DNA from: Emydura subglobosa
Taxonomy: Eukaryota; Chordata; Testudines; Chelidae
Direction of reading: 5' to 3'
DNA: 64,000 nt
NCBI GenBank assembly: GCA_007922225.1
Contig: ML679989.1
Coordinates: 19,613,570-19,677,569 of the forward strand
Shown: positions 1 to 11,899 of the stretch, piece after piece
Layout: every line of letters begins with the position of its first letter
Numbering within the stretch: position 1 is the first letter of the stretch
Made by a program: the position numbers and the translations under genes
Notes under the pieces: generated by a model
What the model saw: the letters and a program-made list of their open reading frames with translations, nothing else
What the model was told of the DNA's origin: nothing
Database searches by the model: none

Positions 1-1128
1 CCTGATCTCAGCAGCCTGGCGATCAGTCTCCTTTTTTCAGCTGCCTGAGGGGACCATGCCCTTGAATGCAGAGAAAGGGAAAAAGAGATGGAGCCTGTGA
101 CCCTCTCTCCACCATATGGGCATGCTCATTACCCTCAGTGCTGTCATCTCTGAGCCGAGGAGGGGTATCCCCCTTCTCCTAAATTCTTGTCTCCTTGCCC
201 CACCTTCCAGTCTCTCTCTCCAATCTCAGCAGAAGCTTGGCCAGGTCTGCCTACTAGGCCTGCCCTGGGCCAGCTCCTTCTGCAGGGCACTATACATAAC
301 GGTGACAAGCTCTAGTGCTTTAACCAAAGAGGCTAGTGACTGTGTGGAGTGGCCCTGCTGCTCGACGCTCACCAGCAGCCCTACTCTGTGGGTCTGCTCT
401 GGAGCTCCAGTGCGACATTGGACAGGGTTGCACTTTTCCCACTTTAGTAATTTAGATAAAAGTAACGTTTTGTCTGAGAGCAGAAGCAATTATACCCTGG
501 GGTGTGGGATTAACATGATTAAACACTCATTCAGTCTCCAAATGATTTTTCCCCTGTTCTGCTGCAATTGGAGTCTTATCTTTCAACTGCTCTGCAGCAG
601 CTAATACCACCCCCCCCCCTCCCAAAAGAGGCTTTGTATGTAAATCCTTATTAGTGAGCACAGCACTCCTTGGGAAGGAGCATTTTAGCAAAAGAAGAAA
701 ACTGTATCTCAGTGCATTAGTGTCTGTATCACATGAAAAGGCTGTCACCGCGCCACCCGGGGAGCTAACGAAGATCCCAATTATACAGCAATAAAATATA
801 CATATGCACACTGAGGAGTTTATACATCTTTAATTTTTTTCCAAAGAAAAATGCATACAGAAAATTCTAATGAGTGATTTCATCGTTTTTAAATAAAATG
901 ATACACAAGAGGGAAAAACTATTTCGTTATTGTCATTGTGCAGTTGTAAATACTCCGGGCATGTTTCCCTGGGTTGCTGCAGGTACTTGGCTTTGTCTTG
1001 CCCCCATAATACACCCAAGATTTACAGTCTGTCACCCACTAGAATCATGTCTCACTGAACCCTTTGGCAATGACTAGCCTGCAGTCCCTGCCATTAAAGT
1101 GCATGCCTTTTATATGAACCCCATTGCT
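1..1128. other. Unassigned DNA
   Basis: I recognise no gene or repeat family here. Short open frames occur on both strands, but none resembles a known protein and they overlap each other. A run of C lies near 609-620 and a T-rich run near 832-840. Confidence 0.5.
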
Positions 1129-1176
1129 CAGACTAGATGATGGTAATGGTCCCTTCTAGCGTTGGAACCTGTGAAT
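1129..1176 (+). repeat. CR1 LINE 3' tail fragment
   Basis: The stretch actagatgatggtaatggtc followed by ccttctagcg closely matches the 3' ends of the larger CR1 copies near 26.9 kb and 43.3 kb. Only the tail survives, as expected of heavily 5'-truncated CR1 insertions. Confidence 0.75.
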
Positions 1177-3971
1177 CAGCTTTGGACCAAAACTCCTGAG
1201 ATGTGAATTCAAATATTGGGCAGGTGTAACTGTGACAAGGAAGGCCAGTCTGATTAGTTTATTAATGCTATCTGATTTATTTTATCATGGAGAGATGGCA
1301 GACTTGCTGTAGTTAAGGGTTTAATTTCCTTTCACAAGAAGGTCGATTTGTCCTCCTCAGCCTCACTTTTTTGTCTTTCATTTTCAGCATGTGAATTATG
1401 TTCCCATTACAGTTTTTTCTGAGAAATACTGAAATAAATTGGACATCACAGGTTTGGCATATGTGCACTTGGGATGCTGACTGTCAATCCTATTTTAAGA
1501 CATGATTGTCTGGTGAAAATATTTCCTCCTGCTGTGTTTGGGATGAATCTGTGTAACTCACTCATGAGTACTGTGGCCACCCCAAACACATCTCAAAAAA
1601 CTCTCTTGGTACACTAGCACTCTATCGCATTTCTCTCCCATGCTGACTGCTATCAGTTTCTGTTTGTTTCCATTTGTTATGTGTTGCTTTTTTATTTCCA
1701 ATTTTAATTTTTATTTCTAATGCTCTCCACCCATTTCGCCCCCAGTATAACTCAAGACCTTGTTCTAAAGCATGCAGGTGATAGAGTTTCTTAGCACAAT
1801 GGTTATAAGAACTTTTTTTAACATGGGCAAAACAATGTCTTTTTTTCTAATCTTGAGAAACAACTGAACAGTTTTTGCTGAAAATGTCTAAAAATATGAA
1901 CCCAAAGCAGATACCCAGCAGGGAACACTTTCAGGACAAATGATTAAAATTCAGTAAAATTATAAGCAACAGACAACAAGGTTTTATAATGGGAAGAGTC
2001 GGGCAACCTTAATGACAGGCAATGCAACCAAAAACCAATGGTTTCTACTTTTCAAATTATTATTTGTAGATGGGTGAATAGCTCACAAAATCTATTTCCA
2101 CACAAAAAATCTTTGTTCATTTAAATTTAAGGGTACTATCTGAGATCCCTGGAATACAGTGGTAGAAAGACCCCAACCATTACAAAGCATGGAAATCATT
2201 AGTTAAAGTAACGTTGATATCTCCGTAAGTTCAGAGCATCCTTCGAGTTTCTCCGTTTTGTAGCAGACATGAGTTCACTGACATGAGACATTCCAATACC
2301 CACCTGCACTGAGCCAGAACTATCGAGAAAAACAGTCCTTCACTTTTTGTGTTATAGGAAGACAGGTAAAAAGTTTTAAAATGCATGTGTCTGGTACAGC
2401 TCCTCAACTGGCATTTTGTAGGCAACAGATTTTGTAGTAGTCTGGGAATAAATGTTGAGGGAGAGATTCACCCTGGGTCCTCACAAGGCCTAGCCCTTAA
2501 CTTATGTCCCACTTTTCCCTAAAAATGGGGTTAACATGAGGCATAGAGCTCTGCATGGGGGGAATATCATCCTGTTTGCCCAGCAGATGGTTGAATCATT
2601 TATTTGATAACTATCACCCACTTTCCAGAGTATTCCTGCTTCTGGTGTGATCTGCTGAGTTTCTCTATAGAAGGGTTAACATGGCCACCTGTATTTAATC
2701 TTCAATACAGATACAGGTTCCTGAATACCTCAGAAGTCCTACGAAAATGAACTAAATGTCTTAGATGAAGTAGAATAGGGACTCTGTTTTATAGTTTTTT
2801 TGCTGTAGGAGTTTAAAGTTCATCTCAAAACCCTAGTACATACCTGATTGCCTTCCTAATTACTGTTATCTTAGCTACTGTGCCATTCTTATTTCACAAT
2901 GCCTATGGCATTGGTCTTGTCTTCAGGAATCGTGGCATGGACTTGTCAGACACAACCAGCCTCTCTGATAAGCCTTATATCAAACCCATGACTGCACTAA
3001 TATATCTTTGTATTTTTGTTCAGTTCACCCAATCTGTCTGGCACGGGGGATACTGCACTACAATCCAAATTAAGTTTGTATAGCAAGTTTCTACCCATCC
3101 AAGAAGAGGCATTTCCTTTGGTTACAGTTAACTGTAATGGTGAACAGATACCTTTGTAATTTACGACAGGAAGATTACCTAACACTCCTATCTGCCCTTT
3201 TTTATAATTCTGTAAAAGCAGATTGGTTTCTTTTAAACTGACCCCGGGAAATGTTCTTTTGTAACCCCTTCGGTAATCAGGGAAGTTGCCACTTCTATGT
3301 CTATTTCCATTTTCATGTAATATGGGGGATGATATATTTGTTCATCCTCCACTACATCAAAGAGCATATCTCACACTTCCATTCATTGAGGGAACAACCT
3401 GCTTCCAAGCACAACTCCTCCAAAGTCACATAACTAGTTCAGTGGCTCCTTCTTACACAGAATAGCCAGCTGCCTCTCCCTTCATTCATGGTGTTTTACT
3501 CTAAAAACATACTGATCTTTGAGAGCTTCTTTCTGGAAATTAGGGGAAAAAATGGCAGACAGTTTTTTCAGGTATACCAAAATTCAGAGATACTTGCTCC
3601 TTCTACAAGTTTTCTTAGGTGAAACTGACATCATTCCATTAAAAATTGGTGATGGGTACATAATGTTTCTTTAGAATCTCTGTTATGTCCTTATATCCCA
3701 GCTCATTTGAGTCTTATAGAAATATAATTTTTTAAGCACTGTAAATGATGTTTTCCCACCAGTATTGGAAAATAGCTCTTTGTTTATCAATATCTTCTAT
3801 AGTATTTGCATGAAAACACTGCTCAACTCTTTGAATATATATTGCAAAAGCATCTTCTTTTTCATTAAATTGGAAACTGTCCATATTGCAGCCATTTTAT
3901 CTTAACTTGCTGACATTCTTTTGTCTTTAACATCCCATTCTCATCGCCAGTTTTTTCTGTTATGTTCATGG
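1177..3971. other. Unassigned AT-rich DNA
   Basis: I see no gene, RNA gene or recognisable transposon here. Open frames are short (under 70 codons) and without recognisable domains. Part of it near 1835-1885 has the poly-T and gaaaa texture of the AT-rich dispersed repeat found elsewhere in the window, but too weakly to call. Confidence 0.45.
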
Positions 3972-3991
3972 CACACACACACACACACACA
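3972..3991. repeat. (CA)n microsatellite
   Basis: About ten uninterrupted CA dinucleotides, followed by agacatt. Confidence 0.95.
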
Positions 3992-6952
3992 GACATTATC
4001 TAAAAACATGTAATACTTTTGCTAGAAAGTTGCAATGTAACACTACTTTTATTCTTAGAATCCAGAACATTAACACACAGTAATAAAAAACAGAGAGAGA
4101 CAAAGCAGACTGCTCCCTTAGGCAGTGAGGCACAACACACCCTGCCTTATTCCAGGCTGTCTCTTTCCATACTGACTGTGATCACATGCTTCCCCACAGA
4201 GCCCCCTCACCTGTAACCAGGACCAGGAACCACTCCCACTCTTAAAGTGATAGGTGCAATTCCAACACAGTCCTCAATACACCACACACTTTATACCTGA
4301 AAATGTTTAAAATAATATCAAAACCAAAAACCAAAAAATTAAGTGTAAGAAATGATCAACCAACAACACAAAACCTGAAGAGAAAAAAGTCATTGTAGGA
4401 TATATGAACTCTCTCCAGGTGTTCACCAAGCTGTTGAGGTGAGTTTAATCAAGTAGATTCCTCAGAGATTACAGATATTACTAGTAGTCTAGCATTTCTG
4501 CGTGCAATAATACCTTCTGTAAAGGGCTCAGGAGGTGCCACTTAATGCCAGAATGCTGTCTTCTTTATCTGAGCAGTTTTTTATTGAAGGACATATCAAT
4601 GCCAATGAAATACAGAAACTACTATAAGCTAGATCCCCTGAGGTGGGAGAGATGTGTTGAGCTGCAGTTCCAGCATGATCTAGCCAGAAAGCCCGTGGAA
4701 GGCTGAGCCTCCTAGAGCATACTCTTGGTGAAAGGACTCTTACACCATTCCCCTTACCAGCAGCTATTGCAGGGAAAAGGGATGTGGCCAGGAGGACATT
4801 CCAGCACCCATGCTAGTCATTGGCTGTGCTTTTGGCTCCCTGTAACCATTGCAGCACTAGGAATTTAGGATGCTTTCACATGGCAGGAGAAGACCTGCCC
4901 AGGGCAGCTTCAGGATCTGGAAGTGCAAAGGGAGATTTAAGCCATTTTTGCACCTTCCTAACATGTGCTGGGCACAGCTGAGGATTTGGCCTTATATGCC
5001 ATAGACTTACAAAGCTTTCTCCAGGGCATGTCTAAAAGTAAAGATAAAGGAGAGAAATTAGTAATCTACCAGTTGGTACAGATGTCTGGTATTTCCCATG
5101 TGTTGAATAAAGAGTTGCCATGTCTCAATAGGAATAGTATAAATCTCTCTCTTGGTACTAATGAATTTCTCACAGACAGCTATCCCAGGCTTTGACGAAT
5201 CACATCTTGACTGAAATGTTGTCCGAAGACATCCAGTCCAAAGCAATTACTACTCGAGCAGCAAGAAGTGACTGAGTAAGAAGGGGACAGAGTGGATCGA
5301 TTCTGAATGTATCATCACTTCCCAACAATGCTAATCCAGGTAAAATGATTTTGTGAGTCACAGATATTTGAGCAGTCAAATAACTGTTATTGTTTAACAA
5401 ATGGACAGCATAAGTGACTAGAGGGATTTATAAATCATGGTGTTGGGTGGGGTATGATTACCTCAAGAGATCTGATAGACAGTCTCCAATTTTCTGGCAG
5501 ACTCTCTGTAACGAAGTGGAGGACTTTCTGACTGGTTTGCAAGAGTATGGTTTGTATCTGTTTTCCCTGCGTGCTGCATGTTTAATGAGGTGGTGGAAGA
5601 GGGTGAAGCCTTGCTTAGCAAGCTGGACAGCGGACATTGGCCTAGACACAGTGTAACTTAGCAACTGGTGATCCAGAGACCCACCCCATCTTGGAAGCCA
5701 GCTGGTTCTGCCCAGTGGGGGAACAAAGGACTGAAGAGAGAGGGCCCAGGTAATCTGTTTGCCCTGGAACAAAGAAAAAGCATGGAGGAGGGACTTTCGG
5801 GAAGGGGATGTAGGGTGTTTGGCTGGAAGGAAGATGCTGTTGGACTGGGGACAAACAGTGGCCTGAGCCACCTGGGTGCTGGACAGACCCAGATGGACGG
5901 TGCTGAGACTTTCTAGGTTCGAGGGCCCTGAAACTTCCTGTGCTGTGTTCAGACGTACACTAAACCCTTCTGTTTGATGCTGGATAAGAGTCGCTGCAGT
6001 CTAGAGGTTGGGGTTGCATTGCTCCCTCTGGATGTGCAGGATTCAATGGAACCACACACTCAGTAACTGCTGGATTGGTCCATTAAACTGAATACTGAGG
6101 CTTACATATGTTTTCTACAATACCAGATTTTCGGTTATTAAATAAAATTACCAAATAGATGCTGTATGGGTATATTTTTAAAACCCACCAGACCAGAATT
6201 TATTTTGATTAGGAAAATTTAGGAAAAATTCTGGCACAGATTTATATGGTTTTTCCCAACAAGGGGACAATTAGAAAATAACATAGAGTCCATTTTTAAA
6301 GTAACCCCTTTAATGTTTGCTGTATTACCCAATATGGGCTCAAATTCATGTATTGGCCAAAGCAGGATTTTTTTTATTGATGTTTTAAAAAAAACAAGAG
6401 TCTGAGAGTGTGAAGTGGCAAACTATTAACACGTTACTAGCTCCAAATTTGCTCATAAAGCATCCCCCGAAATGGTGGGGGTTGTTTTACAACCTTTGCC
6501 AATGATTATGATAAGTCTGGGCATGTTAGCCTAGAATTTCTCTGCAAGACAAGAGTGACGATAATGGGGATGGATTATTTAAGAAGTTGGATACTTATTT
6601 CTAGCTAGTAAATGGCGCTTGAAAAGCACTGTACACTGTAGAGTAGGGATAAGTTTCCCTTGGAGAAGAAAAGACTATATCTTAATAAGGGCTGAGAAAA
6701 CCAAGAAATTTCAGTGTCAACCCAGTGCTGCTGCATATGGTAGTTATAATATTTTTGTCTGGGCAGAATAATATCTATATGATTTGCAAGGTTCAAATAT
6801 CCTTTTTGGTTAATTTTGATGCATATTTTCTCTGCTGCTTTTGGGGAAAACATTGATTCCAGCTCAATCTGCTAGGAGTTCTGTGTTTCCTTCCAAATTA
6901 ATCAATTTGAGGGCTTTGGAAACTGATCTTCAACTCTCGGTCCATGAAAGAT
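3992..6952. other. Unassigned DNA
   Basis: No recognisable coding region. The part around 5550-6060 is richer in GC than its surroundings and has overlapping open frames on both strands (the longest 137 codons on the minus strand, 5458-5871), but the translations show no domain. The reciprocal openness of both strands suggests composition rather than coding. It may be an old repeat I cannot name. Confidence 0.4.
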
Positions 6953-7165
6953 TATTCATTATTATTATTATTATTAATTTATTTGTATTACTGTAGCATC
7001 TAGGAGCCCCAGTTTGTACCCTATTGTGGTAGGCTCAGTACAACCACGGAACAAAACAAAGACAGTCCATGCCCCAAAGCTTACAATCTAAGTATAAGCC
7101 AAGAGACATCAGATGGGAGAGTATATGGAAATAATGAGACAACATTGATCAGCCTGCCGGGCAGT
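6953..7165 (+). repeat. Dispersed amniote repeat, copy 1 (ATT head)
   Basis: It begins with an (ATT)n run and continues with tctaggagccccag, then tcagtacaaccacggaacaa, agacagtccatgccccaaag and cttacaatctaa. The same ordered blocks recur near 27.4 kb, 44.0 kb and 62.5 kb, so this is a family, not chance. I do not know its class for certain; it behaves like an old SINE or the tail of an old LINE. Confidence 0.7.
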
Positions 7166-7250
7166 GGACTCAGTAACCAGTTTATAAAAACTGTTCGCAA
7201 AAATTTGATGTTTTTTAAAAAGACGAGAAGTTTGTAAAACTGTGTTCATT

Positions 7251-7302
7251 AAGGCCCCGATTCACTTAATCATGTGCTTTATGCTTTGCTGATTGGAGCC
7301 TA
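7251..7302. repeat. Palindromic repeat fragment
   Basis: The sequence ggccccgattcacttaatca opens the unit and ctttgctgattggagcc closes it; the two ends are imperfect reverse complements. The vocabulary matches the longer palindrome at 55.4 kb, so this is probably a shortened copy of the same small non-autonomous element. Confidence 0.4.
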
Positions 7303-7970
7303 AGCTCCCCTCTGTCCTTTCAGCACCAAGAGCTAGAGATACTCCTCCATGCAAGGTGCCTCAGAACGAAGGCACTGCCAAGTTAGTTGTGTCTCTCTTT
7401 TGGGCACTTCCACTGAAGATTTCTGACATTTATATTACTCCGAATTTGCTTTCTCAATCTCTTTTTTTTCCTTTTTTTTTGGAGTGTGGAATGGCTCATG
7501 TGCCCTGAGGATGAACCTTCTGCTGAGGATGTAAGATATGTATGTATGGTAAGCATTTACACAAGTTAGGCTCGTGTAGGCTAGGGAGAAGAGGGATCGT
7601 GACTGGAATAACCATCATTACGAAAAGCATAGTGAGAATGGGAGAGTCCCTTCTTTTCACCGTGTCCTGTAATGCCAGAGCTAGTGGGAGTTATATGAAA
7701 TTAAAGGGCAGTGCATATAGAACAAAGAAAAGCAAAGGCAAATTTACACACTGTCAGCCAGGGTCTTGGCTGTGCCGAGTTTGAACTCAGCCCCTCTGAA
7801 CAGCACAGTGGTCAGAAAGTGCCTCTAACTCAGCAGCTCACCATCTCTACTATGAAACTGCCCTAAGAACTTTACTCGTATGTGTATGTAAATTGGTCTT
7901 TAACCACGATAACTCTTCCTTTTCTTTTAAATAAACCTTAGATTAGTTAATTAGAATTGTCTGTAAGTGT

Positions 7971-8020
7971 TGTGTATTTTGTGTCTTGCTAATTGCCTCG
8001 GTTGCCATTGTAGTAGAAAG
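7971..8020 (+). repeat. 5' LTR, first part
   Basis: The block tgtgtattttgtgtcttgct through ggttgccat aligns with the start of the right LTR at 10493. Alignment stops just after, where the inserted LTR begins. Confidence 0.75.
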
Positions 8021-8700
8021 TGAGAGCAGGAGGCCTGAGGCCTAGCATAACAGGACAAGGTGTAAGGCTTAAGCTAAGGGAATGGTCAAGTCTGTTATAA
8101 AGCCAAGTTAGCAGAAGACAGGCTGTGAACTCACGACTCCACAGAAACTGACAAGAAGAAAGCAGATACTGCAAACACATATATTGCCAAAACATTACTA
8201 AAATACATATCAGAGGCATAAGATGCCAGGATGTCCTAACATCAAACAAGGGCCACCTGATCCCCTGAAATGACACTTTGATGGATGGAAATGTCTTATA
8301 ATATGACAAATAGAGATGTTTTGCCCGAACCATCCCGTGCAAGGTAAGAGGTGGTATCAGACTACGTCAAGAGGGTGGCAACTGCCTGCATCGAAGGGGC
8401 AGAACTAAAGTTGTCTGTAATAGTGTATAAAAGAGGGTGCCAGAGGGAACAGCATTGTCTGGCCTAGGGGATAACGGAAAGTCTCACTGTTAAGTTGTGC
8501 TGGTCCATTGTAATGGAGCACTCATATTTGAAGTAAACTTGTGAGTCATAGGTTGGCAATAAATCTGGCCAGGTGCCTTCATTGCTCAGCAGATCCGTGA
8601 TTGCATCGATTTATTCGATCATGAGTGCCGTCTCGGTTACCTGCGCAGAGCTGGGACAGCATCTACACGGGGGGCACACACACACACAGCCAACACTGAC
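8021..8700 (+). mobile_element. Solo LTR of a second retroelement, inserted in the 5' LTR
   Basis: This block interrupts the 5' LTR and has no counterpart in the right LTR. It starts tgagagcaggaggcctgagg and has LTR architecture: a TATA box tataaaa at 8426-8432 and a polyadenylation signal aataaa at 8558-8563, about 130 bp downstream, in the order U3-R-U5. A short CA run lies near 8675. The right boundary is uncertain by tens of bases and I could not establish the duplication. No internal retroviral coding region accompanies it, so I read it as a solo LTR left by LTR-LTR recombination. Confidence 0.6.
8426..8432 (+). promoter_or_regulatory. TATA box of the inserted LTR
   Basis: The motif tataaaa in the context tagtgtataaaagagggtg lies upstream of an aataaa signal at 8558, the spacing expected inside an LTR. 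Confidence 0.5.
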
Positions 8701-8867
8701 AATAGCAATAGAGCCATAGCAATAGAGTTAGATCATTAGGGGATAGCTCAGGCAGTCCTCGCTGGTTTTTAGTGTTAGATCAATGAAGATGCTCCCTATG
8801 TTGCATCTCTCTGTGATCCTGTGCTGATTTCTCTCTCTGAATAGAAGCAATTAAAAGAAATTCAACA
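8701..8867 (+). repeat. 5' LTR, second part
   Basis: The shared blocks gttagatcattaggggatag and tgttgcatctctctgtgat, and the end aattcaaca, align with 10561-10706. The internal region starts at 8868 with taacaaaagtggctgag; a TGG at 8877 might mark a primer-binding site, but the match to a tRNA was not checked. Confidence 0.75.
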
Positions 8868-9161
8868 TAACAAAAGTGGCTGAGATCGACCTGTGCTGCA
8901 CCGGCAAAGAAGTAAAAGTCAATGTAAGAAAAAAATCTTTTGGCTGTTTTGGGATCTGGGCTCTTTACACTGATGGTTCAAACTGAAACTAAAACAGGCT
9001 CTGCTTTGTTCTGACTGAAGTGAAGCAGACAGACTGGGAATGGGGAAGAAACAAAAGCAGTGCTAGTGAATGGAAATCACCAGCAATTGTGTGTGAATGA
9101 CCCCAACACACATGAATAAAAGACACTAAAAGACAAGAGAAAAAAAAAGAGAGAGGCAGCA

Positions 9162-9440
9162 ATGGCTACATTTACGGGGCCCTGGGACCTTTTGATGAGA
9201 CTCTAGAGAATTGGAACTCATATATTGAGCGTTCTTAGCTTTTTGTTATTGCAAATGAAATTACAGATGCAAAGAAGATGCCCATTTTCTTAAGTGTTGT
9301 AGGAACAAAAACCTATACTTTATTGCGCAGCTTAGTGCACCCTGATAAGCCAGAGACAAAATCTTACAGAGACACTGTGAAAATCCTGGAGGCACATTTT
9401 TCTCCAAAACCACTAGTAATTGCAAAGAGATTTAGGTTCC
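9162..9440 (+). pseudogene. gypsy-type gag fragment (broken)
   Basis: Translation begins MATFTGP and needs one frame change, then reads through a stop into a long conserved-looking block with LFVIANEITDAKKMPIFLS, YTLLRSLVHPDKP and KPLVIAKRFRF. These are hallmarks of the N-terminal Gag of vertebrate Ty3/gypsy elements, which builds the intracellular particle. About 90 codons survive, far less than a full Gag, and there is no zinc knuckle. The frameshift near 9182 and the in-frame stop near 9235 show that it is dead. Homology then ends abruptly before the minisatellite. Confidence 0.75.
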
Positions 9441-9595
9441 TGTAATGGTCCCCTGTTGTGTGCGGGGCCAGTGGCCCTCCCTCACCGTGAATCTCCAAGG
9501 GAGGCCACACCCCTGGTGCCTGTGCCCTGTGGGAAATCCTTGCAAAAAGGGGACAGCCTCCAGCCCTTAATAGGGTGAGCCTCAGTTCCAGGCCC

Positions 9596-9800
9596 AGGCC
9601 CTTAGGCAGGGCAGGGCAGGCAGAAAAGAAGCAGTCTCTAGCCCTCAGCAGGGCGTGGAGACAGTCCAAAGCCCAGCCCTCAGGCAGGGCGGGCAGGCAG
9701 CGGAGAAACAGTATCTAGCCCTCAGAAGGGCGAGCAAGCAGTCCCAAAGCCCCGGCCCTTAGGCAGGGTGGGGCAAGCAGCGGGGAACAGGCTATGGCCC
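9596..9800. repeat. GC-rich minisatellite, about 79-bp unit
   Basis: The block ttaggcaggg or tcaggcaggg recurs at about 9602, 9680 and 9759, giving a period near 78-79 bp, with linked blocks agtctctagccctcagcagg and agtccaaagcccagccct in each unit. GC content is far above the flanks. Long open frames on the minus strand here are a by-product of this composition. Confidence 0.75.
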
Positions 9801-9954
9801 TTAGCAGGCAATCACCCCAGGTCAGGGTAGGAAGGGGGGAGGGGGACACAGGCCCATCCAACTCCACTGTGTCCCAGCCCAGGGCTCTGGCAGTGACAAG
9901 TTGTCCCGTCACTGAGTCAGCGGGGCTCCAGCCGAAACGCTGAACTATACTTCT

Positions 9955-10345
9955 GGAGCTAACTGGGTCCCTGCCACAGTCATCGCCCAGACAGGGCCTG
10001 TTTCCTACACTGTCCAGACTGCAGATGATCTCGCCTGGCGGCAGCATGCAGATCAGTTGTTCCAGGTCATACATGTCCCAAGGACACATCTCCAGTTGAA
10101 GTGCCTGACCTCACCATTACAGGTGAGAGATCATCAAGTCAAGAGTCACCCGTTCCTGACTCCCCTTCTCCATATACCTCTGCAGCAGATACTGCCCCCT
10201 CACCTGTTTGAGCAGATACAACATCCTCCCCTGTTCGAGTTACGAGTCCTGAGCCCATTGTTAGACCCGCACCAATAACACCTTCCAGTGCAAGAACCCA
10301 GAAGTCCGCCGTAATCCACCTAGAGAGAGAAGGCCTCCTCAATGG
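9955..10345 (+). pseudogene. gypsy integrase C-terminal tail (broken)
   Basis: The reading frame gives GANWVPATVIAQTGPVSYTV and continues QTADDLAWRQHADQL. The GPVSYTV core fits the GPY/F module at the C-terminus of gypsy integrases, which helps bind target DNA. A proline-rich tail follows until about 10278. The catalytic core of integrase, RT and RNase H are all missing upstream. The coding end lies close to the 3' LTR, as usual in these elements. Confidence 0.7.
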
Positions 10346-10492
10346 CTGGATCTTTAGCTAGGGCAAACCCATGTTATGGGGCAGAATAATCCCTGGGTTT
10401 CAGTTGGGAACTGTGGCAGTCTATTCCCTCATTCCCTAGTTTTGTGATTGTTCCGTTAAATGGGCATTTTCATTAAGGGAGGAGGAATATCT

Positions 10493-10706
10493 TGTGTATT
10501 TTGTGTCTTCCCTAATTGCCTAGGTTGCCATAGCAACAGAGCTTAGCTTGTTGCCATAGCAGTAGAGTTAGACTATTAGGGGATAGCTCAGCCAGTCCTG
10601 GCTGTTTTTTATGTTAGTTCAATGAAGACGCTTCCCGTGTTGCATCTCTCTGTGATACTGTGCTGATTTCTCTCTCTGAATACAAGCAATTAAAAGGAAT
10701 TCAACA
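10493..10706 (+). repeat. 3' LTR of the gypsy-like element
   Basis: It starts tgtgtattttgtgtcttcc and ends aattcaaca, 214 bp, and is uninterrupted. It carries an internal short duplication (gttgccatagcaacagagc and gttgccatagcagtagagt). It serves as the template showing that 8021-8700 is an insertion in the 5' LTR. Confidence 0.75.
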
Positions 10707-11899
10707 TACCAGTAAGCATGTATTTGGGTAAGATCTAAAATATTCATTGACCTGGTGGGTAATGTGTCCAATCTCTGGGGCTTGGTAGATGATGAATAAG
10801 AATATTTGACTTGGCTGTCTGGGTAGGAGCCCAGGGCTGGATTGCTTAAGGGAAACTGTATTTTTGGACTTCTTGGTGACCAGTAAGATATTGTAGAAGC
10901 TGCCTTTCTGCTGGCTTGCTGAATCTAATTATTAGAATACTCCACCTCTTTGGGGGACCGTCTGCCCTATTTTTGCAGTTTGCCATGATTGAGCAATCTC
11001 AGTGAGGCTTCTCCAGGCACCATGGACACAGCAGGTTTTCTTTTCTTTATAGAACTACACAAACGACCCCATCTCCCTGGCTGCAGCTGATCCCTTGGGG
11101 TGGGGATAAATACAGACTGGGGCTCTATTATCTTTTTTGCCTAGTTTTCCAGGGGCTGGAGACATAACAAAACACCGGCATCCCTTTGATATGTAGCTCC
11201 TTCACCTGCTCATGCAGCTCACTCCTTCCCCCTGCCCTGGTCTGACCAGTCTCCAGTCCCTCCAGCATGGACCACAAACCAGCAGGGTCCAGCGGTCAAA
11301 GGCTGATGACGCTGTGCAGGAGCTGATCTCCAGTGTGGTGGGGCAAAGAGTGTGTGCAGAGGGGTCTTCCATGCCTGTGTTTAAGGGCCCTGGCTTGTTG
11401 GAAAAACAGCAATCAAAATTTGCATGTAGCCACCCTGTAAGAATTCTAGCTGACCCTTAGCTTCACACACATGCATGTCAAATGTCAAACTGTCTTCCCA
11501 GATCCTACAAAACTGGTCTGATGAGGCAGCTGCTAGTCAAAGTACAACAGCCTGTCTGGACATCTGGCATTCAGCATAATTGTTTATGAGATAAAACTTG
11601 CCAGAAGGAGGCCAAACTGAAAACAACCAAAAGCTAACTATTGTGGAATTATCTGACCAGCACAGTAGGCCCTGCCTTGTTAATTAGGAGCTTGGAATGA
11701 ATGTAGAATTTTTGTTAATGCTAACACATCATGTTTTTCCTAAGGGTATGTAGTGAGAATATAAGAGCTGTGTGGTCGGGTAAATGGGGGAATGGAACTT
11801 TATTTTAATGGTAGATTTTCTCCTTTACAGGGACAAACTCTGAGGTACCCTACTTAGTGCTCACTCGGCCCTTTATCGAGCAGGCTGACGTTGATTTCA
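10707..11899. other. Unassigned DNA after the gypsy element
   Basis: No gene recognised. Around 11500-11890 the texture, with gagaatataagagctgtgtg near 11755, could be an old LTR, but I found no partner or clear ends. Confidence 0.4.

Larger units (their letters stand above)
7971..10706 (+). mobile_element. Ty3/gypsy-like LTR element, pol mostly lost
   Basis: Two direct repeats beginning tgtgtattttgtgtctt and ending ttcaaca bracket this segment, giving the TG...CA ends of LTRs. The left LTR runs 7971-8020 and 8701-8867 and is interrupted by a foreign LTR; the right LTR runs 10493-10706. A purine-rich tract (aagggaggaggaatat) lies just before the right LTR, as expected of a polypurine tract. 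Between them are a decayed gag and the tail of an integrase, both on the plus strand. Most of pol is absent and a GC-rich minisatellite sits in the gap. No clear target-site duplication was found. Family assignment comes from the gag and the GPY-type integrase tail. Confidence 0.8.

Noticed and set aside
3972..3991. CRISPR-like or tandem array signals at microsatellites
   Set aside because: Simple dinucleotide runs without spacers; this is a vertebrate genome and no CRISPR array is expected or seen.
5458..5871. A 137-codon minus-strand open frame
   Set aside because: Frames on the opposite strand are also open, the peptide has no domain, and the segment is GC-richer; it is best explained by composition.
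7700..7970. Possible single older repeat interrupted by the gypsy element and continuing after 10707
   Set aside because: The flanks do not show a matching target duplication and I cannot demonstrate continuity from the sequence alone.
9364..10089. Long minus-strand frames of 101 and 124 codons
   Set aside because: They lie on the reverse of a GC-rich minisatellite and of gypsy coding on the plus strand; the repeat period explains the open frames.
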